DNA of 64,000 nt from Exiguobacterium sp. RIT594 (GCF_003339585.1 NZ_QPKF01000003.1:156856-220855), one strand, 5' to 3'; numbered from the stretch's first letter, positions 8,394-17,473 are shown. The notes: generated by a model not told the origin, from the sequence alone. Numbers and translations: made by a program.

Positions 8394-9517
8394 TGAACTT
8401 CCTCCTCCTGAATGAACTGCTCACTCAAGACGGAAAGCAAGCTACTTCTTGTAATTAATCCACGTAATTGTCCTGATTTATTTGTTACCGGCAGATAGCC
8501 TGTCTCTTCATGGTTCATGACTTCAAGTACATCGAGCAAGGAGTCCTGCTCATCAACAGCAACCAACTCCCCTTCCATGACGTCTTCAATCCGGACCCCT
8601 TTATCAGGAGCCGTTTGAATGTTCTTCAGTTTGACGATTCCCTGGAGGATACGATCGCGGTCTGTGATTAACAGGCTGTCGACTTTACGTCCCCGCATGA
8701 TTTCAATCCCTTGCAACAGGGTCCGTTTCCCACTGATCGAAACAGGATCTTCAATCATGATGTCCTCTGCTTTAATGAACGCCGGACTGCTCCAAATCTT
8801 ATTTTTCCCGATGAAGGATTCGACGTATTCGTCTTTCGGATGACGCAGGATTTCTTCCGGTGTATCAAACTGAACGATTTCCCCATCGCGCATGATACAA
8901 ATCCGATCGGCCAGCTTGATCGCCTCATCCATATCATGTGTGACGAAAACAATCGTCTTCTTGACTTCTTCCTGGAGGTTGAATAACTCTTCTTGGAGGT
9001 CATTTCGTGTGACGGGGTCAAGCGCACTGAACGGTTCATCCATCAGGATGACGTCCGGGTCATTCATCAAGGCTCGGGCAAACCCGACACGTTGCTGTTG
9101 TCCACCACTGAGTTCACTCGGGTAACGATCAATAAATTGCTTTGGATCAAGACCGACCATTTGCAGCAACTCTTCCGTTCGAATATCCATCTGATCGTGG
9201 TCTTTCCCTTCAAGTCCGGCAATCAATTGAATGTTTTCCCGTACAGTCATATGTGGAAAGAGACCGGTCTGTTGGATGACGTATCCCATATGACGACGTA
9301 ATTCAATCGTATCAGTCTTCATGATGTCCTTCCCGTTGACTAAAATCGTTCCTGACGATGGTTCAATCAAACGATTAATCATTTTTAAGGATGTCGTTTT
9401 TCCGCATCCACTCGGTCCGATGAATACAACCAGCTCGCCTTCTTTGATTTCAAGAGTCAGACCTTTTAAGACAACGTTGTCTTTAAATTGCTTCCCGACG
9501 TTTTTAAATTCAATCAT
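8390..9517 (-). CDS. opuCA: QAT-family ABC transporter ATP-binding protein with CBS domains
   Basis: A 375-residue ATPase subunit of a betaine/choline/carnitine-type importer. Walker A GPSGCGKTT is at residues 34-42, the signature is LSGGQQQR, Walker B is VILMDEP, and the switch His is in FVTHD. The C-terminal third holds two CBS domains (from about residue 250), which in OpuA-type ATPases sense ionic strength or nucleotides. The combination is typical of OpuCA/OpuBA. AAAGGAG precedes the start. It is the first gene of a two-gene operon; upstream are a sigma-B-like promoter and a 38-base inverted repeat. The orthologue name is a family-level assignment. Confidence 0.9.
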   Translation of the reverse strand: MIEFKNVGKQFKDNVVLKGLTLEIKEGELVVFIGPSGCGKTTSLKMINRLIEPSSGTILVNGKDIMKTDTIELRRHMGYVIQQTGLFPHMTVRENIQLIAGLEGKDHDQMDIRTEELLQMVGLDPKQFIDRYPSELSGGQQQRVGFARALMNDPDVILMDEPFSALDPVTRNDLQEELFNLQEEVKKTIVFVTHDMDEAIKLADRICIMRDGEIVQFDTPEEILRHPKDEYVESFIGKNKIWSSPAFIKAEDIMIEDPVSISGKRTLLQGIEIMRGRKVDSLLITDRDRILQGIVKLKNIQTAPDKGVRIEDVMEGELVAVDEQDSLLDVLEVMNHEETGYLPVTNKSGQLRGLITRSSLLSVLSEQFIQEEEVQ

Positions 9518-9555
9518 TCATTTCCACTCCTTTTTACTATTCCCATATACCATAT

Positions 9556-9581
9556 GTTCCCTATTCATTTCAGGACTAAAC
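9556..9581 (-). promoter_or_regulatory. Possible sigma-B promoter of the ABC operon
   Basis: On the minus strand, GTTTAG (9581-9576) and GGGAAC (9561-9556) are 14 bases apart. This is close to the general-stress consensus GTTTAA-N12-15-GGGWAW. Osmoprotectant transporters in Bacillus and Listeria are often under sigma-B. Moderate match only. Confidence 0.4.
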
Positions 9582-9619
9582 AATTATTTGAGTTTATTCC
9601 GTTTAAACTCATAATAATT
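9582..9619. repeat. Interrupted 38-base inverted repeat upstream of the ABC operon
   Basis: AATTATT-T-GAGTTTA (9582-9596) mirrors TAAACTC-AT-AATAATT (9604-9619) around a seven-base centre. It abuts the -35 of the sigma-B-like promoter. No U-tract follows, so an operator is more likely than a terminator; GbsR/OpcR-type repressors control opu operons in B. subtilis, so such a protein is one candidate. Confidence 0.5.
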
Positions 9620-9723
9620 CGGGAATTATTCCCCTCTTTTTTAGTTTTTTTACTCAAAAAGGGTAATAGATAAGTAGAGACAAGTGAGACGCAGTCATCC
9701 TGGAAAAAGGAGGCGAAGTACAC

Positions 9724-10746
9724 ATGCACGGGAAATGGATTCGGATCATCATGATAGTGTTAATATCGCTTTTTCCTTTCTTTAGTTACGGTTTAACAGC
9801 GGATGCAGCCAGTTCAACGTTTGTTACAAAAGGATCGACGACGAGTAAAGTCGTCGCATTGACGTTTGATGACGGAGCAGATGGCGGAAACATCACTAAG
9901 ATTTTGAGCATCTTAAAAGCCAACAATGTCAAAGCAACTTTTTTCCTGACAGGTACCGGTGCTAAAAACCACCCGCAATTGATCAAGAACATCGCTACTG
10001 CAACTCCGACACATCAGCTTGGAAATCACTCTTACACGCACCCTGACTTTACGAAATTGACCGCCACCCAAATGACGAGCGAATTATCAAAAACTGAAAC
10101 GCTAATCAAGTCATTGACCGGACGGACGACTAAACCGATTTTCCGCGCACCGTTTGGCGCGAGCAACAGTGCTGTCCTTGCCGCTGTCGGTAATGCCGGA
10201 TACACGAAAACAATTCAATGGAACATCGATACTACTGACTGGAAAGGCATCAGTTCAACAGCCATTTTGGCGCGTGTCGTTCCAAACATCGTCCCGGGAT
10301 CCATCGTACTGATGCATACAGGGGCTGGTGCACCCGGCACACCGGTTGCACTTCCATCGATGATTTCGCAACTCAAAGCCAAAGGATATAAATTCGTCAC
10401 GATCTCCGAATTACTGAAACTGCCTCCAAGCGGCAGTAAAACGTATACGGTTAAATCGGGCGATACGCTTTATAAAATCGCAAACCTTTACAATGTCACA
10501 GTTGCCGCTCTCGCTAAAGCCAACAACATCACAAACTACAATCTGATCACTGTCGGGCAAGTCCTTGTCATCCCAGGGACAACCCCGCCTCCAACCACTA
10601 CCGTCACCTATACTGTCAAAGCCGGTGACACGTTATATTCCATTGCAACGAAGTATGGCGTGACGGTCACCGCTCTTGCCAGTGCCAATAAAATCACTAA
10701 CGTCAATTTGATTTCCGTCGGGCAAGTCCTTGTCATTCCGAAGTAA
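9724..10746 (+). CDS. Secreted polysaccharide deacetylase with two LysM domains
   Basis: A 340-residue exported enzyme, probably removing N-acetyl groups from peptidoglycan or chitin-like polymers. There is a signal peptide to about residue 28 (cleavage near ADAAS). The NodB domain spans about 40-230, with metal-binding TFDDG (Asp49-Asp50), HSYTH (His102, His106) and RAPFG. Two LysM repeats (about 240-285 and 297-340), both starting YTVK-GDTLY and ending VGQVLVIP, anchor it to the wall. Motif 1 reads TFDDGADGGN rather than the usual TFDDGP, but the catalytic pair is intact. GGAGG lies 12 bases upstream. It stands alone, divergent from the ABC operon and convergent with lysA. Confidence 0.9.
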   Translation: MHGKWIRIIMIVLISLFPFFSYGLTADAASSTFVTKGSTTSKVVALTFDDGADGGNITKILSILKANNVKATFFLTGTGAKNHPQLIKNIATATPTHQLGNHSYTHPDFTKLTATQMTSELSKTETLIKSLTGRTTKPIFRAPFGASNSAVLAAVGNAGYTKTIQWNIDTTDWKGISSTAILARVVPNIVPGSIVLMHTGAGAPGTPVALPSMISQLKAKGYKFVTISELLKLPPSGSKTYTVKSGDTLYKIANLYNVTVAALAKANNITNYNLITVGQVLVIPGTTPPPTTTVTYTVKAGDTLYSIATKYGVTVTALASANKITNVNLISVGQVLVIPK

Positions 10747-10749
10747 CAC

Positions 10750-10785
10750 AAAAGCGTCCTGGTCTTTACGACGAGGACGCTTTTT
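10750..10785. terminator. Bidirectional terminator, deacetylase and lysine operon
   Basis: AAAAGCGTCCT (10750-10760) and AGGACGCTTTTT (10774-10785) form a perfect stem with U-tracts on both strands, between two convergent genes. Confidence 0.85.
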
Positions 10786-10800
10786 GAATGGTTTCAGTTC

Positions 10801-12114
10801 TTAAGACGACGGAATATTTTCCAGACCCAAATCACATTGGATCAAATCGTCGTACGTCTGGCGACGGACGACTTCACGCGATTCACCTTGATTAACGAAA
10901 ACGATAGCCGGTCGTAAAAATTGGTTGTAATTGCTTGCCATCGAATAGTTGTAGGCTCCTGTCCCGAAGACCGCTAATGTATCTCCACTGACGGGTTCGG
11001 CCAGATCAGCCGATTCGGCGACTAAATCTCCTGATTCGCACGCTGCACCGACAACGGTCACATGACGTGTTTCTCCTTCAATCCGATTCGCGATGACAGT
11101 TTCGTACACCGCCCCGTATAAAGCAGGACGGATATTGTCCGCCATTCCGCCGTCAACGGATAAATACGTTCGCACACCTTGCACTTCCTTGATGGCACCG
11201 ACCGTATAAAGCGTCGTTCCGGCATTTGCGACGACCCACCGCCCCGGTTCAATCCCGATTCGTGGACTATCGATCGCAAGACGTGCCGTCTCTTCATCGA
11301 TGATCGACATGACCCGCTCCATCGTTTGTTCAAAATCAAGCGGTTGATCGTCTTGCGTATAGGCAATCCCGAATCCGCCGCCAAGATTGACTTCACTTGC
11401 GATAAAGGATGTCCGTTCACGAATTGTTTCGACGAATCCCATCATCGTCCGGGCTGTCCGTTCAAACAGTTCAATTTCCTGAATTTGTGAACCAACATGG
11501 CAATGAATACCGAGCAATACTAGATGTTCCGCTGCTAAAACAGCTTCGACGGCTTCCAGATATGAATCATCATGCGTCGAGAACCCAAACTTCGTATCAA
11601 CACCACCGGTCTGGATTTTCGTATGTGCCCCGCCAATGACTTGCGGCACAATCCGAATCAATACCTGAACGGTTTGACACGCTTCTGCGGCAATTTGATT
11701 CAGCTGGGCAATCTCTTCATAATGGTCGATGACAATCTTACCGACACCTTCTTCGACGGCATACCGTAAATCCTGTGTCGACTTGTTCGAACCGTGGAAA
11801 TAAATCCGTTCCGCCGGCACACCGGCTTTGCGGGCAATGAACAGTTCACCGCCCGTTACGACATCGATTCCAAGACCGTGTTTGACGACTTGCTGATATA
11901 CGGCACCAATCGTCAAGGCTTTAGAAGCAAACGAGGCATACGTATTCGGATATTTTTCTAAAAAGGCATCGCGTACAGTCGCCAGACGGTCCGTCAATTC
12001 ACGTTCTGCCATGATATAGAGTGGCGTCCCGTATTGTTCGGCGAGTTTTGTTGCTTCCACCCCGTCAATCTGTAGTGCATTGTTTTGTTCCGTCAAATAT
12101 CGGCTTCCGTACAT
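10801..12114 (-). CDS. lysA: Diaminopimelate decarboxylase
   Basis: A 437-residue PLP-dependent fold III decarboxylase that converts meso-diaminopimelate to lysine, the last step of the pathway. Schiff-base Lys65 lies in YASFASKAL. Also visible are the HCHVGSQI phosphate-region motif, NLGGGFGIAY, EPGRWVVANAG and the active-site CESGD. Length and motifs are normal for LysA. AAGGGGGAAT precedes the ATG at 12114. It is the last gene of the lysine operon, twelve bases after alr, and is followed by a strong terminator. Confidence 0.95.
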   Translation of the reverse strand: MYGSRYLTEQNNALQIDGVEATKLAEQYGTPLYIMAERELTDRLATVRDAFLEKYPNTYASFASKALTIGAVYQQVVKHGLGIDVVTGGELFIARKAGVPAERIYFHGSNKSTQDLRYAVEEGVGKIVIDHYEEIAQLNQIAAEACQTVQVLIRIVPQVIGGAHTKIQTGGVDTKFGFSTHDDSYLEAVEAVLAAEHLVLLGIHCHVGSQIQEIELFERTARTMMGFVETIRERTSFIASEVNLGGGFGIAYTQDDQPLDFEQTMERVMSIIDEETARLAIDSPRIGIEPGRWVVANAGTTLYTVGAIKEVQGVRTYLSVDGGMADNIRPALYGAVYETVIANRIEGETRHVTVVGAACESGDLVAESADLAEPVSGDTLAVFGTGAYNYSMASNYNQFLRPAIVFVNQGESREVVRRQTYDDLIQCDLGLENIPSS

Positions 12115-12126
12115 CTGAATTCCCCC

Positions 12127-13185
12127 TTATAAATAACGATGTGTCAAACGCCACGAACGGGCACACATCTGCTCCGAATTATTGGCTGTCCCGGTCCGGG
12201 TGATATCATCGATTTCAATACCATCACCGTATAACACCACTTTATCTCCGATTTCAACCGTCGAATCCACGGCAATGAACGTATGACTCATGAATAACTT
12301 ACTGATAATCGGATAACGTTTCCCGTTGATGATGACGGGCAGTGAGGAACGCCCGCGAACGACCCCGTCCCCGTAGCCGACCGGCAGAACGGCGACACGA
12401 ATCGCTGTCGGTGCCGTATACGACGTACCGTAGCCGACATGTTCCCCTGCTTCCACTTGACGAATCTCAACGACTTCCGTCGTCATCCGGAGCGATGGCA
12501 CGAGCCAATCCATTTTTTCAATCGGTGAGTAACCGAACAGGAAGATGCCGGGCCGGACATAATTACAGCAAGCCAGCCGCGGATCATGTTTGACAATCGT
12601 CGCGCTGTTTTCCGCATGAATGTACATGAATGTGTGTTTCTCCTGTAACGGATTCCCGATTTCGAGGAATCGTTCGACTTGACCGTCATGATCGGCTCCC
12701 GGCTCATCGGCAAGCGGAAAATGCGTATAGAGACCCGTCAATATCAGTTCCTGCTCCTGTACGATTTCAAGCACTGCTAACGCTTCTTCGAGCGAACTGA
12801 CACCAAAACGGTTCATCCCGACATTTATTTTTAGATGAAGTTCAATTCCCGATAAATCCGCCTGATGGCGTTGCAGCCAATCGAGCGAAGGAATTCCGAG
12901 CGCTATTCCATGCATTCGGACTTCTTTGAAGTGCGATGCCGGATTCATCGCCAGGACATAACTGTCTGGAAAATTCGTTTTGATTTCAATTGCTTCGTAG
13001 ACTTCTGCCACTGCGAAATGCCGGACACCGGCTTCCATCAATGTAGCGACCATTTCAATCATTCCTAAGTTGTAAGCATTGTTTTTGACGACGGCAAAAA
13101 TCTGCTTATTGGACCGGGCGAAAACCGATGCGACATTATGCCGCACCGCTTCCCGATCGATGGTAACGATAGTTCGTGAACTCAT
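12127..13185 (-). CDS. alr: Alanine racemase family protein (Alr2 type) in the lysine operon
   Basis: A 352-residue fold III PLP enzyme, probably an amino acid racemase giving D-alanine or acting on another substrate. Schiff-base Lys34 and Tyr38 lie in AVVKNNAYNLG, and the second catalytic Tyr in PVGYGDG. Several positions differ from standard alanine racemase: the YGHG motif is YNLG, and the region usually read as VCMDQ is LFMSH. As I recall it, Alr2 from the staphylococcal dap operon has similar changes, so this looks like that lineage. The ATG at 13185 overlaps the upstream TAA by one base (TAATG); with no good ribosome binding site of its own, it is probably translated by coupling. Exact substrate unproven. 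Confidence 0.85.
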   Translation of the reverse strand: MSSRTIVTIDREAVRHNVASVFARSNKQIFAVVKNNAYNLGMIEMVATLMEAGVRHFAVAEVYEAIEIKTNFPDSYVLAMNPASHFKEVRMHGIALGIPSLDWLQRHQADLSGIELHLKINVGMNRFGVSSLEEALAVLEIVQEQELILTGLYTHFPLADEPGADHDGQVERFLEIGNPLQEKHTFMYIHAENSATIVKHDPRLACCNYVRPGIFLFGYSPIEKMDWLVPSLRMTTEVVEIRQVEAGEHVGYGTSYTAPTAIRVAVLPVGYGDGVVRGRSSLPVIINGKRYPIISKLFMSHTFIAVDSTVEIGDKVVLYGDGIEIDDITRTGTANNSEQMCARSWRLTHRYL

Positions 13186-14117
13186 TATTCTGCGATGGCT
13201 GGTGTCACGTAAGTCAACCACGATGCATATTGTGGCAATTGACCCGAGACTGCTTGACGGTAAAGATCAAGTAACTCATCTGCGACAGCCCGTGTTCCGC
13301 CGTTGATGATGATATGATCAATTTCACCGACACTTGTGATTTCTGCAGCCGTACCTGTTAAGAAGATTTCGTCTGCAACGTATAACTCATCACGGCCGAT
13401 ATGACGCTCGACGACCGGATAGCCTTGATCCTGTGCCAAACGCATGATGACTTGGCGTGTGATGCCGTCTAATACTGAACAATCGAGTGAAGGCGTGTAG
13501 ATTGTCCCGTTTTTCAACATGAACAAGTTGGCAACACTCGCTTCACTGACATTCCCGTTCATATCAAGAGCAATCGCCTCGTCAAATCCGTCGCGAAGCG
13601 CTTCTCCTTTTAAGAGTTGCGAGTTCATGTAGTTGGCGGCAGCTTTTGCCTGCATCGGCATCATTGTCGACGAAACGCGGCGATACGAAGCGACTTTTGC
13701 CCGGATACCGGCACCTTTGTCGAAGTATTCACCAAGTTCCCAACAAGAAATCCCGACGTGCACCGTCGTATCTTTTGCCATTAATGCCTGCCACGGTGTA
13801 CCGAGGAAAACAAACGGGCGGATGTAACAAGACTCAAAGCCGTTTTTGGCGACAAGATCAATCGTCGCTTGAACAAGTTCTTCCACTGTATAAGGAATCG
13901 TCACGTGATAGAACGCGCAACTGCGGAACAGACGTTCAATGTGTTCCGTCAATTGGAAAATCGCTGGACCATCCGGTGTCGCATACGCACGGATACCTTC
14001 AAAAAATCCGCTTCCGTAATGAATCGCATGGGACATGACGCTCGTATTTGCCTCTTTTGGATCATGAAAAACCCCGTCTAACCAAATTGCTTCTCCATAC
14101 TGTGTATCCACTGCCAT
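13185..14117 (-). CDS. Class IV aminotransferase, branched-chain (IlvE) type, inside lysine operon
   Basis: A 310-residue fold IV PLP aminotransferase. It carries the branched-chain signature HYGSGFFEGIRAY, Schiff-base Lys158 in MQAKAAANYMNSQ, EASVANLFM and GTAAEITSV, and would be called IlvE in isolation. GAGGAGG precedes its ATG. It sits between dapH and alr, where the acetyl branch of lysine synthesis would be expected to have an N-acetyl-amino-ketopimelate aminotransferase. That enzyme is normally fold I (PatA/DapX). So it is either a passenger branched-chain transaminase or a replacement; the sequence favours a true IlvE fold but does not settle the substrate. Confidence 0.88.
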   Translation of the reverse strand: MAVDTQYGEAIWLDGVFHDPKEANTSVMSHAIHYGSGFFEGIRAYATPDGPAIFQLTEHIERLFRSCAFYHVTIPYTVEELVQATIDLVAKNGFESCYIRPFVFLGTPWQALMAKDTTVHVGISCWELGEYFDKGAGIRAKVASYRRVSSTMMPMQAKAAANYMNSQLLKGEALRDGFDEAIALDMNGNVSEASVANLFMLKNGTIYTPSLDCSVLDGITRQVIMRLAQDQGYPVVERHIGRDELYVADEIFLTGTAAEITSVGEIDHIIINGGTRAVADELLDLYRQAVSGQLPQYASWLTYVTPAIAE

Positions 14118-14142
14118 GTGTTTTCCTCCTCTTCGACGTCAA

Positions 14143-14850
14143 TCAGAGTGAACGTAAATCATCCACCAGTTGCGTCTTCTCTGCTGTTTTTGCATCTTTC
14201 TGTTTGATGACACGTGCTGGCGTACCAGCCACTACGCTGCCTGCAGGAACGTCTTCTGTGACGACACTGCCTGCTGCGACGACGGCATCTTTTCCGACAC
14301 GAACACCTTCTAGGATGACGGCATTCGCTCCGATTAAGACACCATCTTCAATGATGACCGGTGTTTTTGAAGGCGGTTCAAGAACCCCTGCGACCACGGC
14401 GCCGGCGCCGACATGAACGTTTTTACCGATTGTGCCACGTGCTCCGACAACGGCGTTCATATCAATCATTGTACCATCTCCGATTGATGCACCGATATTA
14501 ATGATTGCACCCATCATGATGACCGCATTGTCGCCGATGACGACATGATCACGAATCCATGAACCCGGTTCGATCCGGGCATTTAAATGACGTGTATCAA
14601 GCATCGGTACGGCACTGTTCCGGCGGTCATATTCGACGTGCACTTCAGTAATCCGGTCTGCATTCTCTTCTAAGAAAGTCGACGCAAGTCCTGCATCGGC
14701 GAAGAAAATTTTGGATTGATCCGTTCCGAATGCCGTCGCTCCTTCAATCGTCAGTCCTGCCAAATCACCATTGACGTACAATTTAACCGGTGTTTGTTTT
14801 TGAGCATCTTTAATGAATTTTGCAATTTCATAAGCATCAGTTAATAACAT
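14143..14850 (-). CDS. dapH: Tetrahydrodipicolinate N-acetyltransferase
   Basis: A 235-residue hexapeptide-repeat acyltransferase that acetylates tetrahydrodipicolinate, committing the pathway to the acetylated branch used by Bacilli. An N-terminal alpha/beta part (to about residue 90) precedes a left-handed beta-helix with repeats such as [20 protein letters not shown] and [14 protein letters not shown], and the end [11 protein letters not shown]. Length matches B. subtilis DapH (236). The start at 14850 follows AGGAGG; an upstream extension is just overlap with dapB. The first 14 bases overlap the dapB 3' end. Confidence 0.93.
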   Translation of the reverse strand: MLLTDAYEIAKFIKDAQKQTPVKLYVNGDLAGLTIEGATAFGTDQSKIFFADAGLASTFLEENADRITEVHVEYDRRNSAVPMLDTRHLNARIEPGSWIRDHVVIGDNAVIMMGAIINIGASIGDGTMIDMNAVVGARGTIGKNVHVGAGAVVAGVLEPPSKTPVIIEDGVLIGANAVILEGVRVGKDAVVAAGSVVTEDVPAGSVVAGTPARVIKQKDAKTAEKTQLVDDLRSL

Positions 14851-15583
14851 GTGAATCCTCCTGTGTGTAAAGCGTCTCCAGTGTATAGAGTCCCGCTGAT
14901 TTTTGAATGAGCGCTTCCGCTGCCTTGATCGCACCTGAAGCAAAAACCTTCTTTGACAATGCCGTATGTTTGATTTCAATCAATTCATCGACGCCGGCGA
15001 ATAAGACTTCATGTTCCCCGAAGATCGTTCCGCCCCGCATCGAGTGCATCCCGATTTCGTTTGCTTCCCGCTTCTCACGTGTCGATTCCCGTTCGTAGAC
15101 GGGTGTGACATCCCGCAGATCTTGTATCGTCCGCAGTAACAGTTCCGCCGTCCCGCTTGGTGCATCGACTTTTTGATTATGGTGTTTCTCAAGCAGTTCG
15201 ATGTCGAATGCTCCGGCGAGCGGAACAAGTGTTTTTAACAACTGTTGCATCATCGCGATTCCAAACGACATGTTATACGATTGGAAAATCGGAATCTGTG
15301 TCGAAGCATCGCGAATCGTCTGTAATTCCGCTTCCGAGAAACCCGTCGTCGCAATGACGAGCGGTGTCTTCGTTTTGATCCCGTAGTCAAGCAAGTCCGG
15401 CAAGAGACTCGGATGCGAAAAATCAATGATTGCATCGACCGACTCCGTCATTTCGGCAAGCGTACCGTAAGACGGGACCTGATCCGCCGTTTTCGTTTTG
15501 TCGATGACGGCGACGACAGCATCCGGTGCCAGTTCGTGAACGTAATGTCCGGTTGCGCCGTATCCGTGAATGGCGAGTTTCAT
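14837..15583 (-). CDS. dapB: 4-hydroxy-tetrahydrodipicolinate reductase
   Basis: A 248-residue NAD(P)H-dependent reductase forming tetrahydrodipicolinate. The nucleotide-binding GYGATG is at residues 7-12 in a short N-terminus, and the catalytic signature [15 protein letters not shown] has His134, His135 and Lys138. It is slightly shorter than the usual 265 residues because loops in the N-terminal Rossmann domain are trimmed; active-site residues are intact. AAAGGAGTGG precedes its ATG, which overlaps the dapA stop as ATGA. Confidence 0.94.
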   Translation of the reverse strand: MKLAIHGYGATGHYVHELAPDAVVAVIDKTKTADQVPSYGTLAEMTESVDAIIDFSHPSLLPDLLDYGIKTKTPLVIATTGFSEAELQTIRDASTQIPIFQSYNMSFGIAMMQQLLKTLVPLAGAFDIELLEKHHNQKVDAPSGTAELLLRTIQDLRDVTPVYERESTREKREANEIGMHSMRGGTIFGEHEVLFAGVDELIEIKHTALSKKVFASGAIKAAEALIQKSAGLYTLETLYTQEDSHVIN

Positions 15584-16461
15584 CCAACCACTCCTTTATA
15601 ACTCCGCATCGTCTCAAGCAGATGGGCATGTCCCGCTTCCGACTGACGGACGAGCGGCAGACGCGGTGCTCCGACTGCCAGTCCGATTTCTTCGAGGGCT
15701 GCTTTGACGGGAATCGGATTGACATCGCTGAACAAGGCGGAGATGACAGGCATCAAATCACTTTGAATCTGTCGTGCCGTGTCGTAGTCGTTTGCCAGTA
15801 ATGCTTCTGCCAAGGCTTGCGTCTCAGCTGGATACGGATTCGACAAGACGGAAATCACACCTTGTGCCCCCCATGCCATATAAGGAAGAATTTGATCATC
15901 GTTGCCGCAGAAAACGGCAAAGTCGTTTGGTAAAGCGGTCATCAATTCACCCATGAAACTGACGTCACCGCTTGCTTCTTTAAACGCTTGGATATTTGGA
16001 TGTTTCGCAAGTGTGACGGCTGTTTCGACGGAAATCGCAACCCCTGTCCGTGACGGAACATTGTAGAGCATGATTGGCAAATCGACTGCATCCGCAACCG
16101 CCGTAAAATGAGCAACGAGTCCTGCTTGTGATGTCTTGTTGTAGTAAGGTGTGACAAGCATCGCCGCGTCAGCTCCGAGACGGGCTGCCGTCTGTGTTTT
16201 TTCAATCGTCTGCGCTGTATTGTTCGTACCGGTCCCGGCAATGACCGGTACACGTCCGGCTGTCACACGGACTGCCGTTTCCAGTAATGTTTCAAACTCT
16301 TCATTCGTCAGCGTTGAGCCTTCGCCAGTCGTCCCTCCGACGACCAATGCTTGAATGTTTGCCGCGAGTTGTTGTTCGATCAGTTGTTCAAATACCGCTA
16401 AATCCAGCTCACCAGTTGAGTTAAACGGTGTTGCGAGTGCTGTTCCTGCTCCTTTAAACAT
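15580..16461 (-). CDS. dapA: 4-hydroxy-tetrahydrodipicolinate synthase
   Basis: A 293-residue TIM-barrel lyase that condenses pyruvate with aspartate semialdehyde, the first committed lysine step. Catalytic Tyr133 and Arg138 lie in MLYNVPSRTG, Schiff-base Lys161 in AFKEASGD, and the substrate loop reads GGTTGEGSTL. The ATG at 16461 follows GGGGAGGAA; a long in-frame N-terminal extension is only antisense-like overlap with asd and is rejected. Nineteen bases downstream of asd. Confidence 0.95.
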   Translation of the reverse strand: MFKGAGTALATPFNSTGELDLAVFEQLIEQQLAANIQALVVGGTTGEGSTLTNEEFETLLETAVRVTAGRVPVIAGTGTNNTAQTIEKTQTAARLGADAAMLVTPYYNKTSQAGLVAHFTAVADAVDLPIMLYNVPSRTGVAISVETAVTLAKHPNIQAFKEASGDVSFMGELMTALPNDFAVFCGNDDQILPYMAWGAQGVISVLSNPYPAETQALAEALLANDYDTARQIQSDLMPVISALFSDVNPIPVKAALEEIGLAVGAPRLPLVRQSEAGHAHLLETMRSYKGVVG

Positions 16462-16480
16462 ATCGATTCCTCCCCGTTTC

Positions 16481-17473
16481 TTAAGAATGGATTGAACTTT
16501 CAAGTGCTTGACGCGCGACTTGGACAGCGTTCGAAGCGGCCCCTTTCCGGATGTTATCGGCGACACACCAGATATGGAATGTATTGGCGAGACTTTGATC
16601 CTGACGAATCCGTCCGACATAGACGTCATCTGTTCCGCTGGCATCAAGCGGCATCGGATATTGGTTTTGACTGACATCATCGACGAGAACGACGCCTGGT
16701 GCTTCCGCTAATGCGGCGCGGATGGCGGCAACGCTTGTCTCCTGCTCGAATGTCACGTTGATCGCGACAGAATGCGAATTCGTGACCGGAACCCGGACGC
16801 ACGTCGCACTGACCGGTAACTCCGGTAGCTGGAAGATTTTTCGTGTTTCGTCAATCATCTTCTGTTCTTCTTTCGTGTAACCGTCCGGTAAGAACACATC
16901 GATATGCGGCAGGATATTATCATGAATCGGATGCGGATAATTGACCGGTTCTTCACCGCGGCTGCCGCGGGCTAAATCCTCGATTCCTTTTTGACCGGAA
17001 CCCGAAACGGCTTGATACGTCGTATAGTTGACACGTTTCAAACCAAATTGTTGAAGCGGCGCCAAGGCGACGACCGATTGAATCGTCGAACAGTTCGGAT
17101 TGGCAATCAACCGGTCATTTGGTCCGATTGCTTGCGGATTCACTTCCGGTACGACAAGCGGGATATCCGCCTGCATCCGGAAGGCGCTTGAATTGTCGAC
17201 GACCAGTGTACCTGATGCAGCCAGTAGCGGCGCATACTGTTCGCTTATGGCTCCACCTGCTGCAAACAGCGCAACATCAATCCCGTCTTCCGTAATCTGT
17301 TCCGATAAGGCTTGAATCGTCACGTCCTGTCCTTTGAACTGGACGGTTTTTCCGGCAGAACGGGCTGAAGCGTATGCTGAAATCTGACGAACCGGAAAGT
17401 CGAGTTCCGCCAGGACTTGTAACATTTTTTGACCAACGGCGCCGGTTGCGCCAATGACTGCGACATGATACAT
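16481..17473 (-). CDS. asd: Aspartate-semialdehyde dehydrogenase
   Basis: A 330-residue NADP-dependent enzyme that reduces aspartyl phosphate to aspartate semialdehyde, shared by lysine, threonine and methionine synthesis. The Rossmann motif GATGAVG is at residues 8-14, catalytic Cys128 in ANPNCST, the active-site His in NSHSVAINV and the substrate-binding Arg just before it. Normal length for the Gram-positive type. AAGGAGG precedes the ATG. Twelve bases after lysC, and in the same riboswitch-controlled transcript. Confidence 0.95.
   Translation of the reverse strand: MYHVAVIGATGAVGQKMLQVLAELDFPVRQISAYASARSAGKTVQFKGQDVTIQALSEQITEDGIDVALFAAGGAISEQYAPLLAASGTLVVDNSSAFRMQADIPLVVPEVNPQAIGPNDRLIANPNCSTIQSVVALAPLQQFGLKRVNYTTYQAVSGSGQKGIEDLARGSRGEEPVNYPHPIHDNILPHIDVFLPDGYTKEEQKMIDETRKIFQLPELPVSATCVRVPVTNSHSVAINVTFEQETSVAAIRAALAEAPGVVLVDDVSQNQYPMPLDASGTDDVYVGRIRQDQSLANTFHIWCVADNIRKGAASNAVQVARQALESSIHS

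Noticed and set aside
15580..16680. 73-residue N-terminal extension of dapA
   Set aside because: It overlaps asd; the real ATG at 16461 has a strong ribosome binding site and matches the family start.
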